A DNA stretch of 64,000 bases from JADZEM01 sp046328125 (GTDB lineage Bacteria > Chloroflexota > UBA6077 > JACCZL01): the NCBI GenBank assembly GCA_046328125.1, contig JAXLXF010000018.1, forward strand, positions 62,001 to 126,000, read 5' to 3'. Shown here piece after piece: positions 22,985 through 32,005 of the stretch. Position numbers and translations under genes: made by a program. The notes beneath the pieces were generated by a model. The model saw nothing but the letters and a program-made list of their open reading frames with translations. It did not search any database and had not been told where the DNA came from. Position 1 is the stretch's first letter. Each line of letters opens with the position of its first letter.

Positions 22985-25609
22985 GTGATCGGCAAGCAGC
23001 TCGGCCACTACACCATCGTGAGCCAGCTTGGCCGTGGGGGCATGGCCTCGGTCTTCCTGGCGAATCAGGAGGGCCTCGGGCGGCAGGTCGCCCTCAAGCT
23101 GCTCCAGCCGTCGCTGGCCGCCGACGAGGTCGTCGTCCAGCGCTTCCAACAGGAAGCGCGAATCGCCGCCAACCTCCACCACGCCCACATCGTCACGATC
23201 TACGACATCGGCGACATCGAGGGCGTCTTCTTCATCGCGATGCGCTACATCGAGGGCGAGAACCTCGGGCAACTGTTGCGGCGCGAGGGGCCGCTGTCGC
23301 CGGAGCGCGCGCTCGCGATGGTCGAGCAGATCGCCGACGCGCTCGACTTCGCCCACTCCCGCAACATCCTGCACCGCGACATCAAGCCGGCCAACGTGAT
23401 GGTGGAGAAGGGCGACGTCCTGACCCTGACCGACTTCGGGATCGCGCGGGCCGGCGAGCAAAGCCATCTGACCGCCGTCAACATGGTGATCGGCACGCCG
23501 GAGTATATGTCGCCGGAGCAGGCCCGTGGCAGCGCGATCGACAAGCGAGCCGACCTCTATTCGCTGGCGGTGCTGCTCTACGAGACGCTCGGGGGCCGAA
23601 CGCCGTTCACGTCCGCCTCGACGCCGTCCCTGCTGTACATGCACGTCCACGAGGCGCCCCGGCCACTGTCCGAGCTACGGCCAGACCTGCCGCCAGCGTT
23701 GAGCGACGTGCTCGCGCGGGCGCTCGCCAAAGACCCGAACGAGCGCTACCAGAGCGGGCGCGAGCTGGTCGCCGCAGCCAGGGCCGCGCTCTCGCAGACG
23801 CCGCCGCTCTACCCGGGGATGCCCGGCGTCGGCGGCACGGCTCCCACCGTGCCGGGACCGGGCCAGGGATACGGCGGACGGCCGCCAGAGGGGACGCTGC
23901 CCCCAGGCATGGGCCAGACCCCACAGCCAGCCCCATTGCCGCCACGGCCTACGCCGATGCCCGGCTGGGCTACTCCAGCACCGGGCACTCCGGTGCCGGG
24001 GCCTGGTGCCCCACTTCCTCAAGGCTGGGGCACGCCGCCGCCAGGGGCCTCCTACCCTGGCACGCCGATCCCGACCGCGCCAACCGGAGGAGTGACGCCG
24101 CCGCCGATCCCGGGCGGCACGAACCCCGGCGCCTATCCGCCCGGCTACGCGCCCCAATTCCTCGGGCAGGCAGCGCCCCCGACCGGCGGCGCGAAGAAGA
24201 GCTCGAACGCCTGGCTGGTCTTTCCAGCGCTGGCGGCTGTTGCGCTGCTCGGGCTGGGCTTCGTGATCGGGACGCGGAGCGGGCTGTTCGGTGGGGCCAC
24301 GGCGACGCCCACGCCAACCATCGTCGCCGCCAAACCGACAGCCGAGTCGAAGCCGACCAGCGCCCCGCCCACGGCGCCCCTGACCGCGCCGACCGCCGCC
24401 GCGAAGCCGTCCACCGCGCCAACCGCGCCCCCGTCGACGGCGGTGGCCGCTGCCACCACCCAGCCAGTCTCGAAACCTGCTGAGCCGACGCCGGCCCCCA
24501 AGCCAACCGCGCCCCCGCCGGCCCAGCCGACCGCCGCGCCACCGCCAACGACGGCGACCGGCCCGCGCAACGTGCCGACGGCGCTCCCGCCGAAGCCGGT
24601 CGCACCGCCGAACCCGACCGCCCCCGCCGGACCGGTGGCACCGCCGGGCGCCGGCCCGGACCCCTGCCCGGAGCCGAACGACTCGTATCAGAACGCATGC
24701 TACCTGGGGCCAGGCGCGGACGCCCTCGGCTACCTCACCTCGGCAAGTGACGTGGACGCCTATCGCGTCGAGGTGCTGGACTTCAACGTGACGGTCCACG
24801 TCGATCTAGGGCCGATACCGGGCAACTTCCAGGCCCAGCTCGCAGACTGGAACGGCAAGGTGTTCGCCACCTCGCAGGCCGGCGGCAAGGGGCAGGTTCT
24901 GGAGGCGAAAGCGCCGGCGCCCGGCTCGTACTACATCTACGTGCGCGGCGTCGGCGGCGCGTTCAACCCGAACCGCCCGTACCAGCTCGGGCGCAACCTG
25001 ATCTATCCGACGACGACCGTCTCCGGTTCGAGGATCCCCGACATCCTCTGGGCGAACGACTTCCGGCAGGGCGGGCGCGAGGCTGCCAACAGCGAGACCC
25101 AGTACGCGACGCATTCGGTGGAGGGTGGCCGCTACACGATCAGGATGAAGGTGTCCGGCGCCGGCCGCGACAAGAACCCGTCAGAGGCGTATTGGACCGG
25201 CTTCGGACCGGAGCTGACCGACTTCACGATGACGGTGGACACCCGGATCGTGAGCGGCAGCGACGCCGGCGCCAGCATCTTCTTCCGCCACGTGGACGAC
25301 AAGAACACCTATCAGCTGGGCCTGGATCCGAAGACGGCCAGCGCCCAGCTCTGGAAGATCTCCGGCGGCACCATCACCGGGACCGGCTGGAAGAAGTCGT
25401 CGAACATCGACGCATCGGGCGGGGTGAATCGGATCGTCATTCGCTGCTTCCAGGATCAGATCCTGGTCAACGTCAACGGCGACGACGTGATCACCCTGCG
25501 AGACGGCACGTTCCGCAAGGGGTATGTGGGGATCGGAGCGCTGACCTACAGCGATCCGGCCACGGTCACCTTCGACAACATCCTGGTGACCACACCAACC
25601 GAACGGTAG
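22985..25609 (+). CDS. Transmembrane Ser/Thr protein kinase with extracellular PPC and LamG-like domains
   Basis: A Hanks-type kinase of 874 residues. The cytoplasmic kinase domain (residues ~5-270) has the glycine loop LGRGGMASV, VALKLL, HRDIKPANVM near 130, DFGIA and GTPEYMSPEQ. A Pro-rich juxtamembrane region leads to one helix near 409-431 (WLVFPALAAVALLGLGFVIG). Outside lie a Thr/Pro linker, a pre-peptidase C-terminal-like domain (~560-680, PEPNDSYQNACYLG) and a concanavalin-type domain (~685-870, similar to DUF1080/LamG). There are no PASTA repeats, so the sensed ligand is probably a polysaccharide or glycan rather than muropeptide; that is inference. GTG 22985 has GGAGG six bases upstream. 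Confidence 0.93.
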   Translation: MIGKQLGHYTIVSQLGRGGMASVFLANQEGLGRQVALKLLQPSLAADEVVVQRFQQEARIAANLHHAHIVTIYDIGDIEGVFFIAMRYIEGENLGQLLRREGPLSPERALAMVEQIADALDFAHSRNILHRDIKPANVMVEKGDVLTLTDFGIARAGEQSHLTAVNMVIGTPEYMSPEQARGSAIDKRADLYSLAVLLYETLGGRTPFTSASTPSLLYMHVHEAPRPLSELRPDLPPALSDVLARALAKDPNERYQSGRELVAAARAALSQTPPLYPGMPGVGGTAPTVPGPGQGYGGRPPEGTLPPGMGQTPQPAPLPPRPTPMPGWATPAPGTPVPGPGAPLPQGWGTPPPGASYPGTPIPTAPTGGVTPPPIPGGTNPGAYPPGYAPQFLGQAAPPTGGAKKSSNAWLVFPALAAVALLGLGFVIGTRSGLFGGATATPTPTIVAAKPTAESKPTSAPPTAPLTAPTAAAKPSTAPTAPPSTAVAAATTQPVSKPAEPTPAPKPTAPPPAQPTAAPPPTTATGPRNVPTALPPKPVAPPNPTAPAGPVAPPGAGPDPCPEPNDSYQNACYLGPGADALGYLTSASDVDAYRVEVLDFNVTVHVDLGPIPGNFQAQLADWNGKVFATSQAGGKGQVLEAKAPAPGSYYIYVRGVGGAFNPNRPYQLGRNLIYPTTTVSGSRIPDILWANDFRQGGREAANSETQYATHSVEGGRYTIRMKVSGAGRDKNPSEAYWTGFGPELTDFTMTVDTRIVSGSDAGASIFFRHVDDKNTYQLGLDPKTASAQLWKISGGTITGTGWKKSSNIDASGGVNRIVIRCFQDQILVNVNGDDVITLRDGTFRKGYVGIGALTYSDPATVTFDNILVTTPTER

Positions 25610-25634
25610 TGGCATTCGCGCCCTTGCGATGCGG

Positions 25635-26414
25635 TCAGGATGGCGCCTGGTAGACCGGCGCGCGCTCGTCCGGGCTGTCGACCACCTTCGAGAGGGTCAG
25701 GTCGCGGAACACGACGCTCACTTCGTCGTCGTCGTCCGGACTGCCGTCCCGCAGCACCTGAATCCCGACCATGCCGACCTGGTCGATCGTGTCGGCGGCG
25801 TACAGCACCGGCACGTCGTTGAGGAGCAGCCAGACCTCGCCGCCGCGCGCCCGGAACGCCAGCCGGTTCCAGTTTGACGCGTCGATCAGCGAGCCGAGGT
25901 CTGCGCGGGAGGCAAGCGTCGCCATGTCGCCGTCCTTGCGCTGCACCAGTTTGAGCTCGCCGGCTCCCACGTCCACGCGGGCCTCGACGCCGTTGCGGTT
26001 CAAGTACCGCGCGTACAGCGCAATCGTGGCTCGCTCCTGGCCGACGACCACCTTGAAGTCCAGCGCGGCGTCGCCGTCCCAGAATCCGATCCCCCGGCCG
26101 AGCTGCGCGACGTTCGCCTGGGCCTGGTCCGGCACACACTTGCCGCGCACCGTGAACTTGAACCCTTCGCCGACGTTGACGCCCAACGCCTTGCCGCCCG
26201 GACACTCGCCGGTCGGGAAGATCTCAGGTCCGGTCAGGTCGTTGGCGTACACGCCACCGACCACGGCGGGCGGCGTCGGCACGGCTGAGGGCTTCGTCCC
26301 CTGAGCCAGCGCCGGGGTCGGGCCTGGGACGAGTCCGCCCGAGATCGCGAGCAGCGCGGCCAGCACGAATGCCGTCACGAGAGTGAGGGGAGTACCGAAC
26401 GATCCACCACGCAT
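25635..26414 (-). CDS. Secreted LamG/DUF1080-like protein
   Basis: The 259-residue secreted protein has a signal peptide of ~30 residues (LVTAFVLAALLAISGG, cleavage near ALAQG) and a single beta-sandwich domain: FTVRGKCVPDQAQANVAQLGRG, then FKVVVGQERATIALYARY, WNRLAFRARGGEVWLLLNDV and VGMVGIQVLRDG. The same style of domain ends the kinase encoded convergently 25 bases away (YVGIGALTYSDPATVTF), suggesting a shared ligand. ATG 26414 has GGAG six bases upstream. Confidence 0.75.
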   Translation of the reverse strand: MRGGSFGTPLTLVTAFVLAALLAISGGLVPGPTPALAQGTKPSAVPTPPAVVGGVYANDLTGPEIFPTGECPGGKALGVNVGEGFKFTVRGKCVPDQAQANVAQLGRGIGFWDGDAALDFKVVVGQERATIALYARYLNRNGVEARVDVGAGELKLVQRKDGDMATLASRADLGSLIDASNWNRLAFRARGGEVWLLLNDVPVLYAADTIDQVGMVGIQVLRDGSPDDDDEVSVVFRDLTLSKVVDSPDERAPVYQAPS

Positions 26415-26531
26415 GTCAGGCTCCATCAGCTGCTGTTCCGCAACGGCAGCCGGCCGTGCGCGCGGCGATAGTACACCGGGCCTGCACGATCCGTCCTTAG
26501 CATAGCGACGCTCCGGAACGACAAACGCGTC

Positions 26532-27500
26532 TCATCTCCGGTTCGCGATGAAGAGGCCGAACAGGATCAGCCCGCCGCCGACGAGCTGCGGCGGGCTGGG
26601 CCACTCGCCGAGGATCGGGATGGCCGAGAGCATCGCGGCGACCGGCCCGACGAAGCTGAACATCGCGGCCCGGCCCGCGCCGATGGTCCGGATGCCGTCG
26701 TTCCACCAGATGTACGCCAGACAGGTCGAGACGACGGCGAGATAGGCGAGTGCCAGCCAGGTCGTCAGGCTGAAGCTCACGAGCGGCACGCGGGTCGGCT
26801 CCCAGACCACGAGCGGGAGCAGGAGCGCCGTGCCGACCAGCAGCGCGTGCGCGCTCGACCGATCGACGCGGATGCGGCCGGCCAGCAGGCGGACCGACAC
26901 GTTGTAGGCGGTCCAGCAGAGGCAGGCGCCGATCAGCACCAGATCGCCACGGAGACGATCCGGTCCGCCGCCCCAGGCCGCGCTGCCGCCGATCAACAGG
27001 ACGGCCAGCCCGCCGAGCGCGACGAGCCCGCCGGCGACCTGAGCCCGCCTGACCACCTCGCCGACCAGCCTCGACGCCAGCAGCAGCGTCAGGAGCGGGC
27101 TCAGCCCCTGGATCAAGGTGCCCTCGGCGGCGCTGGTCAGCTGGAGGCCGAACGTGTGGAGCGCGCCAAATGCCGTCACGCCGAGCGCGCCGAGCACCAG
27201 GAGCGGGGGCAGGTCCCGCCGGGCCGGAAGGACTGCCGACTCGCCGCGCCAGACCAGAATCGCAAGAAGCAGCAGGGCGCCCAGGCCGAACCGCAGGCTG
27301 GTGAGGGTGAGCGGCGCAACCTCGGGGGCGGCCAGCCGGGTCATGGTCGCGCCGACGCCCCAGCCGGCCGTCGCGCCGACCAGGGTCAAGACGGTCAGCA
27401 CAGACGGGCGGCGGTCCTCGGGGCGCTCCGAGGCCGCCGCCACGGACGCGACGGCTGAGACGGAGCCGGGCTGGCGGTCAGCGGGGGAAGATGTTGTCAC
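26532..27500 (-). CDS. EamA-family (DMT) transporter
   Basis: A ten-helix drug/metabolite transporter of 322 residues built from two EamA repeats: the first (~40-170) contains TLTSLRFGLGALLLLAIL, the second (~185-315) AYLAVVSTCLAYIWWNDGI and FVGPVAAMLSAIPILGEWP. Members export amino acids, nucleobases or other metabolites; the substrate cannot be told. The GTG start at 27500 overlaps the stop of the upstream L12-CTD-like gene by four bases (GTGA), so the two are translationally coupled. Confidence 0.9.
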   Translation of the reverse strand: MTTSSPADRQPGSVSAVASVAAASERPEDRRPSVLTVLTLVGATAGWGVGATMTRLAAPEVAPLTLTSLRFGLGALLLLAILVWRGESAVLPARRDLPPLLVLGALGVTAFGALHTFGLQLTSAAEGTLIQGLSPLLTLLLASRLVGEVVRRAQVAGGLVALGGLAVLLIGGSAAWGGGPDRLRGDLVLIGACLCWTAYNVSVRLLAGRIRVDRSSAHALLVGTALLLPLVVWEPTRVPLVSFSLTTWLALAYLAVVSTCLAYIWWNDGIRTIGAGRAAMFSFVGPVAAMLSAIPILGEWPSPPQLVGGGLILFGLFIANRR

Positions 27501-27754
27501 GCCAGCCCGAACCAGCCACGAATCGCCCGCAGCAGGCCGCCGAACGGCGCAACCGAGGCCGGCGGCAGACCCATCGCACGCTCCATCTCGTCCACGGTGT
27601 CCTTCGCCTCTTTCAGGCCGCAGCCGGTCGCCGCGCGGTACACCTTGATCGCCTGAATCTTGTTCCTGGCACGCAACAGCGCCTCGATCTGGTCGAGCAG
27701 GGCACTGGCCCGGGCCGCGCTCCGCGCCCGGGCCGCGTCGTCGGCGTCACTCAC
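27497..27754 (-). CDS. Small ribosomal L7/L12 C-terminal-domain-like protein
   Basis: The 85-residue protein has a basic/helical start and a C-terminal segment NKIQAIKVYRAATGCGLKEA, followed by KDTVDEMERAMG, closely matching the factor-binding part of bL12 (KIxVIKxVRxxTGLGLKEAKxLVE). Such stand-alone L12-CTD proteins occur in many bacteria; their role is not established. The tail ends GGLLRAIRGWFGLA and is amphipathic. It is coupled to the EamA gene by a GTGA overlap. Confidence 0.75.
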   Translation of the reverse strand: MSDADDAARARSAARASALLDQIEALLRARNKIQAIKVYRAATGCGLKEAKDTVDEMERAMGLPPASVAPFGGLLRAIRGWFGLA

Positions 27755-27895
27755 GACACCCTCCCGTTCCGAGCCACGGCAGGATATCGGGCGGCCCGGA
27801 GGGCGTCAAGCTGAGGGACGCGATCCATCGACCGTTCGCTGGCTGGAGAATGGGTAACGGAGATGACGGTCTCCTGAAGGGGCTCGGCAACCATA

Positions 27896-27925
27896 TTGAC
27901 ACCGGCCGGAAGGCGATGCTATAGC
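27896..27925 (+). promoter_or_regulatory. Sigma70-type promoter of the hrcA operon
   Basis: TTGACA at 27896-27901 is a perfect -35 box; TATAGC at 27920-27925 gives an 18-base spacer. The CIRCE operator begins 18 bases further on, where transcription should start. Confidence 0.75.
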
Positions 27926-27942
27926 TAGAGTACCATTCCGGC

Positions 27943-27969
27943 TTAGCACTCACATGCTGAGAGTGCTAA
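27943..27969 (+). promoter_or_regulatory. CIRCE operator
   Basis: TTAGCACTC at 27943-27951, nine bases, then GAGTGCTAA at 27961-27969: a perfect match to the CIRCE consensus bound by HrcA. It overlaps the expected transcription start of hrcA-grpE-dnaJ, giving heat-shock control by self-repression. Confidence 0.97.
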
Positions 27970-28020
27970 ACGGTCGCTCGGCTGAGCGGCTGACCGGGCG
28001 GACGGCACGGAGCGAGGCGC

Positions 28021-29118
28021 GTGGAGATCACGGCCAGGCGGCGGCGCATGCTCAAACACGTGGTCGAGGAGTACGTCCGTACGGCCACGCCCGTCTCGTC
28101 GGATACGATCGTCAGGCGCTACGAGCCGAGCGTCAGCTCTGCCACGGTCCGTAACGAGCTGTACCAGCTCGAAGAGCTCGGGCTGATCTCGCATCCGCAC
28201 ACCTCGGCAGGCAGAGTGCCAACGGACGTCGGATACCGCTTCTTCGTCGAGCACCTGATGGAGCGCGACGGGCCGACCGCCGGCGAGCAGCGGATGATCC
28301 GCCACCAGTTCCACCAGGTCGAGCCGGACGTAGACCGCTGGGCGCACCTGGCCTCCTCCGTGCTGGCGAACGCCGTGCAGTCCGCTGCCGTGGTGACGCC
28401 GCTGACCTCGTCGCGGGCGCGGGTCCGCCGGGTCGCGCTGGTCTGGGTCCAGGACACGGTCGCGCTGGTGACGGTGCTGCTCCACTCGGGCGGGGTGCGC
28501 CAGCAGGTGCTCCACCTGGATCGCCCGGTCGAGCGGGACGAGCTGGACCGGGTCGGCAACCGGCTGACGGCGCTGCTGGACGAGAAGGCTGCCGAGCACG
28601 TGATCGTGTTGTCGTCGGCGTTGGACGGTCTGGAGCGGCAGGCCGCGTTGGCCGTCGCCCGCATTCTGGAACACGCCGACCAGCAGGCGTTTGAAGACGT
28701 GTACTACGAGGGGCTGGGCCACATCCTGAGCCAGCCCGAATTCACCCTGAGTCAGAAGGCCGTGCCACTGGTGCAGGTGCTCGAACGGAGCCAGATGCTG
28801 GGGCAGCTGCTCTCGCAGGCGCTGCACGCCACGGGCGTCCAGGTCATCATCGGGACCGAGCACCCGCTGGAAGAGATGCGCGAGACCAGCGCCGTCCTGG
28901 CCCGCTACGGCACCGGCGAGGACGTGCAGGGCGTCTTGTGCGTCCTCGGTCCGACCCGGATGGCGTACTGGCGTGCCGTCGCGATGGTCCGCTTCATCGG
29001 CGACCTGCTCGACTTGCTGGTCGCGGACGCGCTGTCAGACGGCGGCGCGCCCGGCGGCGGGTCTACTACCCGGCCCGATGCGAGCGCCGAACCAGGGTCC
29101 GACCTCAAAGGAGCGTGA
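28021..29118 (+). CDS. hrcA: Heat-inducible transcription repressor HrcA
   Basis: HrcA binds CIRCE and represses chaperone genes until released by heat. The 365-residue product has the N-terminal winged helix (EITARRRRMLKHVVEEYVRT and SSATVRNELYQLEELGLISH, then SAGRVPTDVGYRFF) followed by the GAF-like HrcA domain. The GTG start at 28021 is 51 bases after the CIRCE operator and has GGAG and GAGG purine tracts upstream. First gene of the hrcA-grpE-dnaJ operon. The C-terminal ~35 residues are Gly/Ser/Pro-rich and beyond the family core. Confidence 0.96.
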   Translation: MEITARRRRMLKHVVEEYVRTATPVSSDTIVRRYEPSVSSATVRNELYQLEELGLISHPHTSAGRVPTDVGYRFFVEHLMERDGPTAGEQRMIRHQFHQVEPDVDRWAHLASSVLANAVQSAAVVTPLTSSRARVRRVALVWVQDTVALVTVLLHSGGVRQQVLHLDRPVERDELDRVGNRLTALLDEKAAEHVIVLSSALDGLERQAALAVARILEHADQQAFEDVYYEGLGHILSQPEFTLSQKAVPLVQVLERSQMLGQLLSQALHATGVQVIIGTEHPLEEMRETSAVLARYGTGEDVQGVLCVLGPTRMAYWRAVAMVRFIGDLLDLLVADALSDGGAPGGGSTTRPDASAEPGSDLKGA

Positions 29119-29124
29119 GGCCCG

Positions 29125-29787
29125 ATGTCCACCCAACCGACTGACGCCCTGGCCGCGGCCGAGGCGAAGATCGCAGAACTCGAGAAGGCGCTGGCCGAGG
29201 CCCGCGAGCGCGCGGACCGTTACCACAGCAACTGGCAGCGCTCGGCTGCCGATTTCCAGAACTGGAAGCGGCGGACGGATCAGGAGAAGACCGAGCTGAC
29301 GCGCGTGGCGGAAGGCGCAGTCACCTTCGAGATGCTGCGGGTGCTGGACGACTTCGACCGGGCGTTCATGGCGCTCCCGCCAGAGCTACGGACGCTGACC
29401 TGGATCGAAGGCGTCTACCTGATCGGTCAGAAGCTGTACTCCGTGCTGGCCGCGCGCGGGCTCAGCCCGATCGAGGCGCAGGGCCAGGAGTTCGACCCGT
29501 TCCTGCACGAGGCGGTGCTTCGCGACGAGGGCGCCGAGGGCAACGACTCGCTGGTGGTGGTGCAGGAGCTCCAGCGCGGGTACCGCTTCCACGAGCGGGT
29601 GATCCGGCCGACGATGGTCAGAGTGGGGCCGGCGCCCGCGGCGACGACGACCGCCGAGCCCACCGCCTCCCCAACCGAATCGGCGTCAGGAGACGACGCA
29701 GCCGTCATCGACGCGCACGCGTCTGACGTTACAGCATCGAGCGACGCGTCAGAACGTCCGGGCGCAGACGAGCCTGTGGCATCATAG
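29125..29787 (+). CDS. grpE: GrpE nucleotide exchange factor
   Basis: Promotes ADP release from DnaK. The 220-residue product has a long N-terminal coiled coil (AAAEAKIAELEKALAEARER), the core SAADFQNWKRRTDQEK, VLDDFDRAF and the C-terminal beta domain with PFLHEAVLRDEG and YRFHERVIRPTMVRV. An acidic low-complexity tail of ~45 residues (TTAEPTASPTESASGDDA) is unusual. It starts six bases after hrcA; ATG 29125 follows GGAGCGTGAGG. Confidence 0.95.
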   Translation: MSTQPTDALAAAEAKIAELEKALAEARERADRYHSNWQRSAADFQNWKRRTDQEKTELTRVAEGAVTFEMLRVLDDFDRAFMALPPELRTLTWIEGVYLIGQKLYSVLAARGLSPIEAQGQEFDPFLHEAVLRDEGAEGNDSLVVVQELQRGYRFHERVIRPTMVRVGPAPAATTTAEPTASPTESASGDDAAVIDAHASDVTASSDASERPGADEPVAS

Positions 29788-29874
29788 TCATGACCCGCGT
29801 ACAGTCGATACGGCAAGAGACGAGATTCGCCCGGCCTGCAGACGCCCGCGCCGACCTGAGCCCTGAGGAGGCCC

Positions 29875-31005
29875 ATGGCCACCACCAAGCGTGACTACTA
29901 TGAAGTGCTCGGCGTTGGCCGGAGCGCATCCGAGGACGACATCCGCAAGGCGTACCGGCGGCTCGCCCTCCAGTTCCACCCTGACCGGAACAAGGACGCG
30001 GGCGCGGCCGACCAGTTCAAAGAGGTCAAGGAAGCGTACGAGATCCTCTCGGACACCGAGAAGCGTGGCCTCTACGACCGGTACGGGCACGCCGCCAGCG
30101 AGCGCGGCTTCACGAACGGTGGCTTCGGCGGATTCGCGGGCTTCGGCATCGAGGACATCTTCGAGAGCTTCTTCGGGCAGAGCGCCAGCACGGCCGGCGG
30201 TCGGCGGAACCGGGTCCAGCGCGGCGCGGACCTGCGCACGGACGTCACGCTGACGCTGGAAGAAGCGGTCTTCGGCGTCGAGAAGGACATCACCTATCCC
30301 AAGCACGAGAGCTGCGCGCGCTGCACTGGCAAGGGCATCGAGCCGGGCAAGCAGCCGGTCACCTGCACGCGCTGCAACGGCACCGGCGAGCTGCGGCGGA
30401 CCCATCAGTCGATCTTCGGCCAGATGGTCAACGTCAGCATGTGCGACCGCTGCCGGGGCGAAGGCAACATCATTCAAGACCCCTGCGTCGAGTGCCGAGG
30501 CCAGGGTGTCGTGCGGGTCACGCGCACGCTGCGGGTCAGCATCCCGGCCGGCATCGACGACAACTCGCAGATCCGGCTGGTGAACGAGGGCGAGCCGGGG
30601 CCGAAGGGCGGCCCGGCCGGCAACCTGTACCTACTGGTGCACGTCCAGCCGCATCGCTACTTCCACCGCCAGGGCAACGAGCTGCTGGTGGAGCTACCGA
30701 TCAACGTGGCGCAGGCCGCGCTCGGCGACGAGCTGGAGATCGAGTCGCTGGACGGCCCGGTCCCGATCAAGGTGCCGGCTGGCACCCAGAACGGGCGGAC
30801 GCTGCGGATTCGCGGCAAGGGCGTGCCGTACCTCCAGCAGCAGAATCGGGGCGACCTGCTGGTCCGGCTCAAGGTCTCGATCCCGACCGACCTGTCGTCC
30901 GAGCAGCGCGACCTGTTCAAGCGGCTGGCGGACACGTTCGACGCGAAGGTCACGCCGCAGGAGAACAAAGGCTTCTTCGACAAGGTCAAAGACCTGCTCG
31001 GCTAA
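29875..31005 (+). CDS. dnaJ: Chaperone DnaJ
   Basis: A type I J-protein of 376 residues that delivers clients to DnaK and stimulates its ATPase. Domains in order: J domain (~5-70) with HPD in FHPDRNKD, a Gly/Phe stretch (GGFGGFAGFG), a zinc domain with four CxxCxGxG motifs (CARCTGKG, CTRCNGTG, CDRCRGEG, CVECRGQG) and the C-terminal substrate domains. GAGGAGG three bases before ATG 29875 sets the start. dnaK is not in the window. A terminator hairpin follows. Confidence 0.97.
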   Translation: MATTKRDYYEVLGVGRSASEDDIRKAYRRLALQFHPDRNKDAGAADQFKEVKEAYEILSDTEKRGLYDRYGHAASERGFTNGGFGGFAGFGIEDIFESFFGQSASTAGGRRNRVQRGADLRTDVTLTLEEAVFGVEKDITYPKHESCARCTGKGIEPGKQPVTCTRCNGTGELRRTHQSIFGQMVNVSMCDRCRGEGNIIQDPCVECRGQGVVRVTRTLRVSIPAGIDDNSQIRLVNEGEPGPKGGPAGNLYLLVHVQPHRYFHRQGNELLVELPINVAQAALGDELEIESLDGPVPIKVPAGTQNGRTLRIRGKGVPYLQQQNRGDLLVRLKVSIPTDLSSEQRDLFKRLADTFDAKVTPQENKGFFDKVKDLLG

Positions 31006-31008
31006 GCC

Positions 31009-31051
31009 CCACCCCCCAGCCCCCTCCCCATTGCGATGGAGAGGGGGTTTT
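31009..31051 (+). terminator. Terminator between dnaJ and prmA (family-4 CCCCCTC hairpin)
   Basis: CCCCCTC (31020-31026) and CCAT pair with ATGG and GAGGGGG (31041-31047) around TGCG, followed by TTTT at 31048-31051. It is preceded by a C-rich run. The same CCCC-AGCCCCCTC hairpin type recurs at 47311, 56301 and 63154, so it is also a dispersed repeat. Confidence 0.8.
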
Positions 31052-31072
31052 CACGTCCCGCTGGGAGCAAAG

Positions 31073-32005
31073 ATGCCTGAGAGCTGGTTAGAGCTAAGCT
31101 CGGTCTCGGAGCCGGAGGCCGCGGACGCCGTCGCGGAGGTATTCGGGCGCTGGGGGCGTGGCGTCGCCATCGACCAGCCGGTCCTCCAGGCCCCGGACGG
31201 CGACGGCGGCTGGATCGACCCGAATCGGAACGTGGTGGTCAAGACGTACATCCCCGTAGACGAGCAGGCCGAAGAGACGCGCCGACTGCTCGAAGAGGCG
31301 GCCTGGCACCTGGGGCGGCTGCGCCACGTCGAGCCGCTCCAGACCAAAGTCATCGCGGAGGAGGACTGGGCCAGCTCCTGGAAACGGTTCTTCTTCCCGC
31401 ACCGGGTCGGCAAGCGGCTGGTGGTGGTTCCCTCGTGGCGGCGGCGAGCCCGTGAGCCGGGCGACCTGGTGATCCGCCTCGATCCTGGGATGGCGTTCGG
31501 GACCGGCCTCCACCCCACGACGCGCATGTGCCTGGCGCTGCTGGAGGAGCACGTCCACGAAGGGGATCAGGTATTCGACTTCGGCTGCGGCTCGGCGATT
31601 CTGTCGATTGCCGCCGCCCGCCTGGGTGCGAAGCATATCGAGGCCGTTGACGTGGACTCCATCGCCGTCGAGGTGGCCGCCGAGAACGCCCGCCGCAACA
31701 AGGTCGCGCGCAAGATCCGAGTCAGAAAGGCCACCGTCGAGCCGGGCCAGCCGGTCCCTGGCGCGCCGTTTGACGTGGTCGCCGCGAACATCAGCGCGTT
31801 CGTGCTGAAGAACGCCGCCGAGGGGCTGGCAACCGCCGTCAAACCGGGCGCCCCGGCCATCCTGTCCGGCATCCTCCAGACCGGCGCCGACGACGTCCGC
31901 GCGACGTACGAGGCCCACGGCTGGACGCACGTCGAGACGCGCGTCGAAGGCGACTGGATCGCGATGGTCGTCCGCCGAAGCCCCCTCCCCGAGCGGGCGC
32001 CATGA
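31073..32005 (+). CDS. prmA: Ribosomal protein L11 methyltransferase
   Basis: A SAM-dependent methyltransferase that trimethylates ribosomal protein uL11. The 310-residue product carries an N-terminal substrate-recognition part with WLELSSVSEPEAADAVAEVF, then DPGMAFGTGLHPTTRMCLALLE, the SAM loop VFDFGCGSAILSIAAARLGA, the adenosine-binding VDVDSIAVEVAAENARRN, and VVAANISAFVL, where the family has the NxL motif. ATG 31073 follows GGGAGCAAAG. Its stop codon at 32003-32005 lies inside the first unit of a family-1 repeat, which may have changed the last residues (RSPLPERAP). Confidence 0.93.
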   Translation: MPESWLELSSVSEPEAADAVAEVFGRWGRGVAIDQPVLQAPDGDGGWIDPNRNVVVKTYIPVDEQAEETRRLLEEAAWHLGRLRHVEPLQTKVIAEEDWASSWKRFFFPHRVGKRLVVVPSWRRRAREPGDLVIRLDPGMAFGTGLHPTTRMCLALLEEHVHEGDQVFDFGCGSAILSIAAARLGAKHIEAVDVDSIAVEVAAENARRNKVARKIRVRKATVEPGQPVPGAPFDVVAANISAFVLKNAAEGLATAVKPGAPAILSGILQTGADDVRATYEAHGWTHVETRVEGDWIAMVVRRSPLPERAP

